The translations under genes were made by a program, and so were the position numbers. Below, piece by piece: positions 10,816 to 15,026 of a DNA stretch of 15,026 bases. Numbering within the stretch: the first letter of the stretch is position 1; the number at the start of each line of letters is the position of its first letter. The stretch is taken from contig MPNW01000309.1 of assembly GCA_011800805.1 (NCBI GenBank), positions 49,724-64,749 of the forward strand, written 5' to 3'. Source of the stretch: Hirudo medicinalis. Taxonomy: Eukaryota; Annelida; Clitellata; Hirudinida; Hirudinidae. The notes beneath the pieces were generated by a model that worked only from the letters and a program-made list of their open reading frames with translations, ran no database searches and had not been told where the DNA came from.

Positions 10816-11361
10816 CATAATAATAATATTAATAATAATAATAACGATAACAAGAACAACAGCAATAATAATAATAATAATAATGATGACGATGATGGAG
10901 ATAATAATAACAACAACAATAATTTTAATAATAATTTTCGAATGCAACGCTAAACCATCGCTCCCCATTAGCTAACTTCAGCAATGTGTATATTTTTATA
11001 CAACAAAGGAACTGCCCTTCATTTGATTCTTCCATCCATCCATCCATCCATCTCTCTCCATCTCTCGATGAACATTAACGAGATTTATCAACTCCCAAAC
11101 GCTCAGACTCACTCCATTAAAACAATTTCAAGCATTTTTTTGCAACAAGTTTCGATCTTAAAAATAAACTTTCACAAATAAATCGCTTAATTAATGGCTT
11201 AAACTACTCGTCGTAAACATTGCTCACTTGTGAACACCTTGATTAATTTAAAAGGAAGCCACTCACCTGGTCTTGATTACCTCTAAAGTTAACTCAACGT
11301 AACAAGCCAAATTCTCCCTTTTGAAGCCTTTCTGCTCCACGCCTCTCATTGGTCGAGCCAT
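1884..11361 (-). CDS. TFCP2: CP2/LSF-family transcription factor gene (21 exons modelled, 3' end missing)
   Basis: A sequence-specific nuclear transcription factor of the CP2 (LSF) subfamily. Family members bind DNA as dimers or tetramers through a CP2 domain and oligomerise through a SAM-like domain and a C-terminal domain. Joined coordinates on the minus strand, 5' to 3': 11361-11267, 10217-10071, 9054-8779, 8684-8608, 8344-8280, 8146-8041, 7489-7308, 6926-6798, 6136-6068, 5972-5931, 5274-5056, 4675-4515, 4381-4328, 4209-4164, 4059-3976, 3598-3539, 3263-3008, 2941-2851, 2760-2708, 2643-2377, 2041-1884. All 20 junctions use GT..AG and keep one frame: 2637 nt, 879 codons, no stop. Vertebrate TFCP2 is about 500 residues, so this protein is much longer, through its N-terminal part and its linkers. 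Similarity to TFCP2/UBP1 was judged by eye against remembered family sequence. Core-domain exons are secure; linker exons and the two ends are less so. Confidence 0.93.
2377..2643 (-). CDS. TFCP2: Exon 20: charged linker between SAM and C-terminal domains
   Basis: Acceptor ACTTACAG|CC, donor GAAG|GTAAAA; 267 nt open in phase. The peptide is Lys/Ser/Glu-rich and includes a basic cluster ([14 protein letters not shown]) and PVPKKHRL, both of which could serve as nuclear localisation signals (inference). Vertebrate TFCP2 has a Gln-rich stretch at this place. The size is large for the family. Confidence 0.9.
2708..2760 (-). CDS. TFCP2: Exon 19: end of the SAM-like domain (KPKLTLYV)
   Basis: Acceptor CCATAAG|A, donor AAAG|GTACTA, 53 nt. 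With the split Lys it reads [18 protein letters not shown], matching vertebrate RPRLTIYVCQE after the SAM domain. A plus-strand open frame over this exon is a shadow. Confidence 0.93.
2851..2941 (-). CDS. TFCP2: Exon 18: SAM-like domain
   Basis: Encodes [17 protein letters not shown] and then [13 protein letters not shown]. This aligns with vertebrate [29 protein letters not shown]. Acceptor GAAATAG|GA, donor CGAA|GTAAAT. Introns on either side are very short (66 and 90 bp). Confidence 0.97.
3008..3263 (-). CDS. TFCP2: Exon 17: linker end and start of the SAM-like domain
   Basis: The first two thirds are Ser-rich linker ([16 protein letters not shown]..). The end, [20 protein letters not shown] then FKEFT, matches vertebrate [21 protein letters not shown]..FSG, the first helices of the SAM-like oligomerisation domain. 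Donor ACAG|GTAGGT. The right boundary is less certain: AAAG|GTT fits phase 0 but has a poor pyrimidine tract; GAGGCAG| at about 3200 would fit the same phase. Confidence 0.93.
3539..3598 (-). CDS. TFCP2: Exon 16: linker
   Basis: A pyrimidine-rich acceptor, CCTACTCACAG|GTT, and donor AAAA|GTAAAC enclose 20 open codons in phase 0: [20 protein letters not shown]. It is Ser/Pro-rich and then charged, as expected for a disordered linker. A +1 frame is closed by a stop; a +2 frame is open but less plausible. Confidence 0.68.
3976..4059 (-). CDS. TFCP2: Exon 15: linker
   Basis: Acceptor CTCAACAG|ATC, donor CCAG|GTATGG, 28 codons in phase 0 (includes [17 protein letters not shown]). All three frames of this segment are open, so the translation depends on the phase inherited from exon 14. 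The splice sites themselves look sound. Confidence 0.6.
4164..4209 (-). CDS. TFCP2: Exon 14: linker
   Basis: Encodes [15 protein letters not shown] and ends at a consensus donor GAG|GTGAGT. The acceptor CCGTCAG|C at 4210 was chosen because it is the one that keeps the frame from exon 13. An acceptor at 4230 would need phase 0 and would add TNECTVS. The donor and frame are more reliable than the start. Confidence 0.55.
4328..4381 (-). CDS. TFCP2: Exon 13: linker, SPSP segment
   Basis: In the phase set by exon 12 it encodes [18 protein letters not shown]. The NKSPSP string recalls NNSPSP in the vertebrate TFCP2 linker, which is weak support for this frame. The donor TAGG|GTGAGG is good; the acceptor ATACAG|C has a poor pyrimidine tract. 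A second frame across the same bases is also open. Confidence 0.55.
4515..4675 (-). CDS. TFCP2: Exon 12: linker
   Basis: Acceptor GCACACAG|ATG, donor GTTT|GTGAGT (consensus), 161 nt. It encodes a Gln/Thr-rich peptide ([20 protein letters not shown], later [13 protein letters not shown]). The same frame stays open upstream to an acceptor-like TCTTCAG near 4791, so a longer exon with entry phase 1 is an alternative. No family similarity is visible. Confidence 0.7.
5056..5274 (-). CDS. TFCP2: Exon 11: linker region, start
   Basis: Acceptor GTTTGCAG|ATA, 73 codons open in phase 0 (start [15 protein letters not shown], later Ser/Pro/Gln-rich, end MGTSPYQLM). Vertebrate TFCP2 has a short Pro/Ser linker here and no visible homology. 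The donor is uncertain: GATG|GTCTGT is used here; GTCT|GTACTC nine bases beyond would end in phase 1 and would require an extended exon 12. Confidence 0.8.
5285..5337. repeat. (GAT)n microsatellite beside the exon 11 acceptor
   Basis: About 17 near-perfect GAT units in intron 10. On the gene strand this is (ATC)n and it ends about ten bases upstream of the exon 11 acceptor, where the polypyrimidine tract would be. Confidence 0.97.
5407..5426. repeat. (AATC)n microsatellite
   Basis: Short tetranucleotide run in intron 10. Confidence 0.9.
5616..5641. repeat. (ATTC)n microsatellite
   Basis: Short, slightly interrupted tetranucleotide run directly adjoining the GGAT tract that follows. Confidence 0.88.
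5642..5726. repeat. (GGAC/GGAT)n microsatellite
   Basis: Begins as GGAC units and becomes GGAT with GGGT and GGTT variants, in intron 10. Confidence 0.95.
5761..5892. repeat. (GAT)n-(GGT)n-(GAT)n-(GGA)n compound microsatellite with an N
   Basis: About 23 GAT units, then GGT units, then a short GAT run and GGA units, in intron 10 close to the exon 10 donor. The N at 5767 marks an uncertain base, and the true repeat number may differ from that shown. Confidence 0.97.
5931..5972 (-). CDS. TFCP2: Exon 10: end of the CP2 domain (EKYQP)
   Basis: A 14-codon exon, [14 protein letters not shown], matching vertebrate EKYQPSYETTILTE. Acceptor AACAG|GAA, donor TGAA|GTGAGT. It is separated from exon 9 by a 95-bp intron. 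The donor lies about 40 bp from a GGA/GGT/GAT repeat tract in intron 10. Confidence 0.96.
6068..6136 (-). CDS. TFCP2: Exon 9: CP2 domain basic segment
   Basis: Encodes [18 protein letters not shown] followed by SEAEK. This is nearly identical to the vertebrate PKGADRKQKTDREKMEKR segment, one of the most conserved strings of the CP2 family. Acceptor GATCAG|CCG; donor AAAAG|GTCGAC. The donor hexamer GTCGAC is the same weak variant used after exon 4. Confidence 0.98.
6180..6285 (+). mobile_element. Possible 3' tail of a retroelement ending in AATAAA and (ACT)n
   Basis: In intron 8 a non-repetitive stretch ends GTCTGAGGACATTAATAAAA and passes straight into (ACT)n at about 6269-6282. A polyadenylation-like signal followed by a short tandem tail is typical of the 3' ends of non-LTR elements in invertebrates. 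No coding part is present. The left boundary is a guess. Confidence 0.35.
6400..6665. other. Less AT-rich segment in intron 8 with inverted repeats
   Basis: This 270-bp stretch of intron 8 is clearly richer in G+C than its surroundings. It holds an arm pair ACATCTGCCT (6492-6501) / AGGCAGATGT (6593-6602) and a tight hairpin TCGTAA-gact-TTACGA (6502-6517). Open frames of 60-78 codons exist on both strands, none resembling a known protein. It could be part of an unrecognised repeat, a regulatory element or an alternative exon. Confidence 0.5.
6798..6926 (-). CDS. TFCP2: Exon 8: CP2 domain, [11 protein letters not shown]-contact region
   Basis: Acceptor CATTCCAG|GTC, donor AAG|GTGAGC, 43 codons in phase 0. 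The end reads [13 protein letters not shown], matching vertebrate HLHSASCQIKVFK. The Gln and Lys corresponding to human LSF Gln234 and Lys236, whose double substitution is known to abolish DNA binding, are both present (about residues 354 and 356 of this model). The preceding Ser/Asn-rich stretch is longer than the vertebrate loop. Confidence 0.96.
7097..7235. repeat. (ATT)n/(GTT)n/(GTC)n compound microsatellite
   Basis: Interrupted pyrimidine-rich triplets in intron 7: ATT units, then GTT and GTC units, then a longer ATT run ending in ATC. Confidence 0.95.
7308..7489 (-). CDS. TFCP2: Exon 7: CP2 domain core with [10 protein letters not shown] motif
   Basis: Completes LDID and continues [17 protein letters not shown], then [20 protein letters not shown] and [20 protein letters not shown]. 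The last stretch is nearly identical to the family hallmark [20 protein letters not shown]. The acceptor is ACGAAAG|AC and the donor CAG|GTTATT, phase 0. Base composition is clearly more GC-rich than the flanking introns, as expected for constrained coding DNA. Confidence 0.98.
7826..8010 (+). mobile_element. tRNA-derived SINE, copy 1 (in intron 6, antisense to the gene)
   Basis: The head has a polymerase III A-box-like TGGCCGAATGGG (about 7838-7849) and a B-box GTTCGAAACCC (about 7894-7904), the spacing and order of a tRNA. The body continues with GCGCCTCTGACGCTATGCA and ends GGCGCTATATAAATG plus a short ACATTT tandem. It is alignable almost throughout its head with the copy at 12531-12662, so it is a dispersed family and not a functional tRNA gene. 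Confidence 0.85.
8041..8146 (-). CDS. TFCP2: Exon 6: CP2 domain core
   Basis: Encodes [17 protein letters not shown] and then [18 protein letters not shown]. This aligns without gaps to vertebrate [32 protein letters not shown]. The donor ATAG|GTATGT is strong. The acceptor is either TTCCAG|AGC (used here) or, two bases on, CCAGAG|C, which ends the exon at 8144 and goes with the longer exon 5. Confidence 0.97.
8280..8344 (-). CDS. TFCP2: Exon 5: CP2 domain, GQSYE segment
   Basis: Acceptor CACCAG|GT. It completes the Gly of NQG and continues [20 protein letters not shown], matching the family motif GQSYEIRM. The donor is uncertain. ATG|GTCAGC at 8279 gives a 65-nt exon ending in phase 0. ACC|GTATCA at 8268 gives a 76-nt exon (8269-8344) ending in phase 2, which would pair with a shifted acceptor for exon 6. 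Confidence 0.9.
8411..8561. repeat. 50-bp minisatellite, three copies, in intron 4
   Basis: Units 8411-8460 and 8461-8510 differ at a single base (C/T at the 33rd position). The third unit from 8511 is intact for about 36 bp and then diverges. The unit begins GGCATCCTAGGCTAGTATTT. The array ends about 50 bp from the exon 4 donor and fills over half of intron 4. Confidence 0.97.
8608..8684 (-). CDS. TFCP2: Exon 4: start of the CP2 DNA-binding domain
   Basis: With the split Pro codon it encodes [19 protein letters not shown] and then SLTYLNQ. This closely matches the vertebrate PFQYVLCAATSPAVKLHDE..TLTYLNQG segment that opens the CP2 domain. The acceptor TTCAG|A is set by the frame and by homology; an ATG farther upstream in the same frame is intronic. 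The donor AAG|GTCGAC is weak but is fixed by the NQG junction with exon 5. Confidence 0.96.
8779..9054 (-). CDS. TFCP2: Exon 3: N-terminal linker before the DNA-binding domain
   Basis: Acceptor CGTTGCAG, donor ACACC|GTAAGC; 276 nt, phase 2 in and out. The peptide is Ser/Ala/Thr/Gln-rich and contains a degenerate eight-residue tandem (TLASQSGH / TMASQSNL). It ends [11 protein letters not shown], leading into the CP2 domain. Vertebrate TFCP2 has a much shorter segment here, so this is a lineage-specific expansion or simply divergent. Assignment rests on open frame, good splice sites and phase. Confidence 0.85.
9055..10070. other. Intron 2, no gene recognised
   Basis: About 1 kb without a supported exon. 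It contains the AT-rich inverted repeat at 9198-9220 and a GACTGG-ttcgat-CCAGTC hairpin at about 9248-9265 resembling a tRNA T-arm, but no A-box partner was seen. Confidence 0.6.
9198..9220. repeat. Perfect 11-bp inverted repeat
   Basis: AAAGATATTTT and AAAATATCTTT around one central base, in intron 2. AT-rich, so chance or cruciform potential are both possible. Confidence 0.8.
10071..10217 (-). CDS. TFCP2: Exon 2: acidic N-terminal region
   Basis: Acceptor ..AAGGACAG|C, donor CCTGG|GTGAGT. It encodes [10 protein letters not shown] followed by an acidic stretch ([20 protein letters not shown]). The stretch recalls the acidic DFDASLSGIG segment in the N-terminus of vertebrate TFCP2/UBP1, but the match is loose. 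Its own ATG at 10216 is an alternative translation start. Confidence 0.75.
10331..10580. repeat. (AAT)n microsatellite with interruptions
   Basis: About 250 bp of AAT units interrupted by GAT, AAC and ATG triplets, in intron 1. A segment TAATGATGATAATGTTAATGA recurs about 105 bp apart, suggesting internal duplication of a larger unit. Long hydrophobic frames on both strands are artefacts. Confidence 0.97.
10763..10935. repeat. (AAT)n microsatellite with AAC/GAT variants
   Basis: Second long AAT tract of intron 1, degenerating into AAC, GAC and GAT triplets on the right. Confidence 0.96.
11029..11063. repeat. (CCAT)n microsatellite
   Basis: Six to seven CCAT units followed by CTCT-rich sequence, in intron 1. 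Confidence 0.93.
11267..11361 (-). CDS. TFCP2: Exon 1: probable first coding exon
   Basis: The ATG at 11361 is the first one after an in-frame TGA nine bases upstream. The frame then runs open for 31 codons (start [11 protein letters not shown], later [14 protein letters not shown]) into a consensus donor, CAG|GTGAGT, ending in phase 2. Phase 2 matches the acceptor of exon 2 exactly, giving a Ser at the junction. No similarity to vertebrate TFCP2 is visible here. If this exon is non-coding, translation would begin at the ATG at 10216 in exon 2. Confidence 0.6.
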
Positions 11362-11960
11362 CGACAATCAGCCAGCCAATAATCGTCGAGCATCGAAGCC
11401 TACACGGCTTCAGTAAAGTAAATTCAGTAAAGTTTGACCAAAAGATGACAACAAATTAATATATAATTGAAATAAATATATTTTATGTCTATTTTCATCC
11501 TAACAAATTCTCCGGCCAGCAGAAGCTCACAACAACCGGCCGTCGACGGACAAAGGTTCGTCGGAACTCCACGGTCTCCACGGCAATCGTCGACCGGTCA
11601 TTAGTCTCGACACGGAGCAGGTGTCGATGCTTTCTTTTGAGAACCGAGTTCGAGTCGCCTAAAACTGAAAAACCCGATCTGAGACTATAAGAACATTCCC
11701 GGTCATGCATGGACTTCCCACTCGTTGGAAACTCTACTTGCGATGCTCGGAGACAAGTTGCTATTGCTGAAAAATATCGTGTGATTGATTTAATTATTTG
11801 TTTATTTATTTGCATAATATTCGAGCGATCACGTGATGTGAGTATTTTTAGGCGTATGTTAATTATTCCCGGCTGATGCTTTGCGATTGGAGGATATTTT
11901 TGGCATCTTGTGAGTGGAGACGTGGAGTCTGTCTTATCACTTCCAATCACAATTGTCTGA
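11362..11960 (-). promoter_or_regulatory. Probable 5' flank and promoter region of the CP2-family gene
   Basis: Immediately upstream of the first coding exon the DNA becomes less AT-rich and CpG-bearing, especially 11495-11760. Visible elements are a CCAAT string at 11385-11389 (plus strand), ATTGG at 11884-11888 (CCAAT for the gene strand), a palindrome CCGTCGACGG near 11538, an inverted pair TCGACAC/GTGTCGA (11607-11613, 11621-11627), and an E-box palindrome ATCACGTGAT at about 11827-11836. No TATA box or start site can be fixed. An untranslated first exon could lie here. Confidence 0.4.
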
Positions 11961-12002
11961 CATTTGCATCTCTCCGGAATTTCAAGGTTAATTTGATGAC
12001 CG

Positions 12003-12072
12003 TTATTATTATTATTATTATTATTATTATTGTTATTATTATTATTATAGTTATTATAGTTATTATCTTTAT
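12003..12072. repeat. (ATT)n microsatellite
   Basis: ATT run with GTT and AGTT interruptions in the 5' flank. Confidence 0.95.
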
Positions 12073-12160
12073 AGTAATACTTTACAAATCCTGCAAGTAA
12101 TTGCATCAATAATAATATCATCACAAGCATTTTAAAGATCACTTAATAATCACTTGACGA

Positions 12161-12230
12161 ACTTAAAGCTCAGATGGTGGAATGCCAGCCTTGAGGTCCT
12201 GAGTTCAAAACCCAGCGACTTCAAGAACTC
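12161..12230 (+). mobile_element. tRNA-like element, possible head of a second SINE family
   Basis: GCTCAGATGGTGGAATGCC (from 12168) resembles a tRNA D-arm and A-box. It is followed by CCTTGAGGTCCTGAGTTCAA and AACCC, a B-box. There is no proper acceptor stem or anticodon arm, so a functional tRNA is unlikely. The sequence differs from the other SINE family in this window. The 3' limit is unknown. Confidence 0.5.
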
Positions 12231-12530
12231 GACACCTTCTTGACAAGTCTTAAGTGGAAATTCCCCGCTACTTGGGCCTGCGAACATGTACTGCAATAAC
12301 AGCTTATCACTTTTCAACATGCTTGATTGCACAACCAACCATAAAAACTTAACAAGGACATATTGAGGTTAAAAATCGTTTTTTATTTTTTATTAATGGG
12401 TTGTAAAATGATCAACCAATAGAAGAGAATGGTTTGCACCCGAAGGCTGATTTGATGGATTGATTGACAGAAGTACGTCCATTCACAACAGTCAATCATT
12501 TTTGATCATGAATGAAAAAATGAAGGAAAT

Positions 12531-12662
12531 GGCGTTCAGGTTGGCCGAATGGGTTGCGTTCCTGCATGCGGTCGTAATAGCAACAATCGTAATGTGTCGT
12601 GTTCGCAACCCAGCCTGCACCGCCAGGGAGCGCCCTCGGGTAGGGGCGCTATATAAATGGTA
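12531..12662 (+). mobile_element. tRNA-derived SINE, copy 2
   Basis: Head GGCGTTCAGGTTGGCCGAAT, A-box TGGCCGAATGGG, B-box GTTCGCAACCC, then AGCCTGCACCGCC and a terminal GGCGCTATATAAATGG. It matches copy 1 at most positions up to the first GCGCTATATAAATGG-like end and lacks copy 1's extra GCGCCTCTGACGC block. Located in the 5' flank of the CP2-family gene. Confidence 0.85.
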
Positions 12663-12843
12663 GATCGATTAAAAAGTGCCTTTACATGTCATTCGGATAC
12701 AAAAGGCACTCAAAATATCGGCTAAATACAAAATCAAAAACGCTTAGAAATAATTCAGCCATTAGACTCAAGAGTTTCGCAGCTTTGGAATAATGATAAA
12801 TACTCAGGATGTACGAGTAATAAATATCCCTAGGCTCATGGAT

Positions 12844-12881
<38 letters not shown>

Positions 12882-12906
12882 TAATAATAATAATAATAAT
12901 AATAAC
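12844..12906. repeat. (AAT)n microsatellite
   Basis: About 20 AAT units with one AAC. Poly-Asn frames over it are artefacts. Confidence 0.97.
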
Positions 12907-12975
12907 AAGGTTATTATTTTAATGTGTAATCATTGTAATACTCTGACGATTATTAGACACCACCCAAATAGTTAT

Positions 12976-13012
12976 GTAATTATTATTGTTATTTATTATT
13001 ATTATTATTATA
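12976..13012. repeat. (ATT)n microsatellite
   Basis: Short ATT run with a GTT interruption, complementary in sense to the AAT tract 70 bp to its left, so the two could pair. Confidence 0.9.
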
Positions 13013-13080
13013 TCAATCAACTATTAATTCTAATTATCATTCATCGCTCGTAATCCTTCAATATCGCTCGTCTGGGTTTG

Positions 13081-13137
13081 GGGGGGNATTTAATATTATT
13101 TATTTAATATTATTATTATTATTATTATTATTATTAC
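13081..13137. repeat. Poly-G with N, then (ATT)n
   Basis: A G-run at 13080-13086 followed by N at 13087, then TTTAATATT units and a clean ATT run. The N probably reflects base-calling trouble in the homopolymer. Confidence 0.9.
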
Positions 13138-13221
13138 GTAATTTGATTTCTTGGCTTAATTTAAATTTCTAATTTACAGTTCATTAAACATTCAAAATTA
13201 AGTTGTAAATCAAATTTTATT

Positions 13222-13248
13222 CCCAACCAACCAACAAACCAACCAACT
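13222..13248. repeat. (CCAA)n microsatellite
   Basis: Short run of CCAA units with one ACAA variant. Confidence 0.85.
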
Positions 13249-13325
13249 GGCTTGAATTGAAAACATCCTCCTGGCATGGAATGTTTAATTGGAACTCAAG
13301 CGACAAATCTCCAAGGACGCACTAA

Positions 13326-13352
13326 AATAATAATAATAATAATAATAATAAA
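13326..13352. repeat. (AAT)n microsatellite
   Basis: Eight to nine AAT units shortly before the SINE-tail fragment. Confidence 0.93.
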
Positions 13353-13372
13353 AATATTATTATTTAATTTAT

Positions 13373-13413
13373 AATGCGCCATTTGCATAGCGTCAGAGGC
13401 GCCTAAAAGTGTT
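13373..13413 (-). mobile_element. Fragment of the SINE tail, minus strand
   Basis: The reverse complement reads GGCGCCTCTGACGCTATGCA and continues into ATGGCGC, matching the 3' half of SINE copy 1 (about 7958-7984). No head is attached, so it is a truncated insertion or a remnant. Confidence 0.75.
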
Positions 13414-14300
13414 ACATAACCAACGGCCAGTTAATAGTTAATAATTGGATAATAAATAATAAATAACTATCATCTATCTAAAAATTATGCATCTAAAAAT
13501 ATTTAAATTAATAATTAATAAATATAATTAGACAAGAAATACAGTGTTATCATCAGACTATCAAAACTTCATCATTGATCCGATGCGCTGAGTCATCGTC
13601 ATCATCGCCATTGTTCCTGTTTGTTTTGATTGGTGATTATTAATTTTTTGGTGATTATTAATTTTTTTTTGCTGATTACTATCGCCGTGGATTTATTTTC
13701 GAGTTGTTTGTCGGTTTAAAACAATTTTAAATTCTAGTCCAGTGTTTATTTCAATCTACTCTCTATTTTCAATAGATTTTATCAATAATTTCCAAACTAT
13801 TGTCTCAGAATGCCATCAAACTCGATCCAACAAATCAATCATCCACACGACACAGGAGTTCTTGAAACATGAAAAGGAGAGAAGCAGACAAAGAGAGAGA
13901 GAGACATCGAACTTGAAATTGAATAAAACTTCAGAAGTTCTCTGAACCAAGTCCCGCTAAAGGTCAGTCAATGAGGCTTCCAGCTGTGCCAGCCAAAAGA
14001 CAATTTTCTAGACGCCATTCTACAAATAGATCATGCTGGACTGTTAAATAGATCAATTAGGCCTAATTGGATGCCACGCACGAGCTTCAACACCGTTACA
14101 TTACCGTGCCCTTGTTGACCACGGGGCTGTCTAGACGACCCCAGCACCGCATACACGGTACGGCAGGAGAAAATGGGGCGCCCATGGTCCGTTTTAGACC
14201 TGAGGTAATTCTATAATCAGTAAAGAACTATAAAGCTCTCGGAGTGCTAATGTGTTGCGTAATGCATGATACTGTTAATGCATCTTGCTAATGTAGTAAT
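13414..14300. other. Intergenic DNA, no gene recognised; GC-richer islet at 14060-14200
   Basis: Mostly AT-rich. A 17-bp direct duplication of TTGGTGATTATTAATTTTTT type lies at about 13629-13669, and a (GA)n run at about 13890-13905. The 14060-14200 islet (includes GGGGCGCCCATGGTCCG) stands out in composition but matches nothing I recognise and has no long open frame. Confidence 0.5.
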
Positions 14301-14506
14301 TAAAATTCAGTGATGATTATGATGATGATACGAGCGTTATTCCTGACCACTCCTAAGCAACATAAATCCTGAAACTCTGGAGAGTCCAACACCTTTCCAC
14401 CTGGAACGACCACTTGTCCGCCAAGTGACATGGAATGCATAATTAACCAGCACATAACTTCAAGAATGGATATGCTAATCGGACACAGCACTTTCAAATG
14501 TCCAAG

Positions 14507-14607
14507 GGAATCATCATCACCATCATCACCATCACCACCACCACTACCATCATCATCATCATCACCATCATCATCACCATCATCATCATCATCATCATCA
14601 TCATCAC
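14507..14607. repeat. (ATC)n/(ACC)n microsatellite
   Basis: About 33 triplets, mostly ATC with ACC variants. Frames reading poly-Ser or poly-Ile through it are artefacts. Confidence 0.97.
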
Positions 14608-14909
14608 GCCGTCACTCCGCCTCAGCAGTACCCACACAGGTAGCAATAAGTCACTCTTCACTCACTCGACACCTGTATTACGATTCCACACCTCCGAGAA
14701 CCTCTGCATTTTGCAGTGAATGTTTAAAAAGAATTACGTTAATATTTCTTCTATGGCCTGAGAAGGAGGAGGACGATAATTGGACTCGTGAGTCATCCGA
14801 TAACTTGAGAGGTAAAAGTCCGAAAGCTATGCTTTCTCAGGGAAATATTTAAAATGATTATTTTGTTAATTGATAAATTAAAGTCGGAACATTTACGTGC
14901 AAATAATAA

Positions 14910-14967
14910 ATTATTTTTTTATTATGATTATTACTATTGTCATTATTATTAATTATTATTATTATTA

Positions 14968-15013
<46 letters not shown>

Positions 15014-15026
15014 ATTATTATTATTA
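14910..15026. repeat. (ATT)n microsatellite at the window edge
   Basis: ATT run with AATT interruptions that continues to the last base, so its full length is unknown. Confidence 0.97.

Noticed and set aside
10331..10968. Poly-Leu and poly-Ile frames resembling membrane proteins
   Set aside because: They are translations of AAT/ATT microsatellites.
11495..12142. 215-codon minus-strand frame
   Set aside because: Its N-terminal part reads poly-Asn through an (ATT)n tract and the rest has no recognisable domain; it is probably chance openness in promoter-proximal DNA.
12460..12663. Plus-strand frame with LAEWVAFLHAVV
   Set aside because: It is the translation of a tRNA-derived SINE and not a protein gene.
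14430..14852. 140-codon plus-strand frame
   Set aside because: The centre is poly-Ser from an (ATC)n repeat and the flanks show no family similarity.

Overview
The window is nuclear DNA of a eukaryote, almost certainly an invertebrate animal. It is AT-rich, full of trinucleotide microsatellites, carries tRNA-derived SINEs, and has one long gene broken into many small exons with GT..AG introns. Repeat character and sequence divergence would fit a spiralian such as an annelid or leech, or a mollusc; that placement is weak inference. Two N bases (5767 and 13087) sit inside or beside microsatellites.

The main content is one gene on the minus strand, running from a first coding exon at 11361 leftwards to at least 1884. 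Its exons join in phase into an open reading frame of about 879 codons without a stop. It encodes a CP2/LSF-family transcription factor, of the TFCP2 / TFCP2L1 / UBP1 type rather than Grainyhead. In protein order it has: a divergent N-terminus (exons 1-3), the CP2 DNA-binding domain (exons 4-10, about residues 173-396), a long Ser/Pro/Gln-rich linker (exons 11-17), a SAM-like oligomerisation domain (exons 17-19, about residues 664-728), a second low-complexity linker (exon 20), and the start of the C-terminal dimerisation domain (exon 21). The last piece of that domain and the stop codon were not found with confidence; they lie either in the AT-rich 1-1883 segment or left of the window. Exons of the DNA-binding and SAM domains are supported by family similarity. 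The linker exons rest only on open frame, splice sites and compatible phase.

The introns hold most of the repeats. Intron 10 has GAT/GGAT tracts near both splice sites, intron 4 a 50-bp three-copy minisatellite, intron 6 a tRNA-derived SINE, intron 8 a possible retroelement tail, and introns 1 and 7 long AAT/ATT tracts. From 11362 to 15026 lies the 5' flank of the gene: a less AT-rich segment next to the first exon, a second SINE copy, another tRNA-like element, a SINE-tail fragment and more microsatellites, with no gene that I can support.

I found no CRISPR array, operon, phage or exotic gene system. The most useful results are the reconstruction of a fragmented CP2-family gene that no single open reading frame reveals, and the repeat structures tied to its splice sites.
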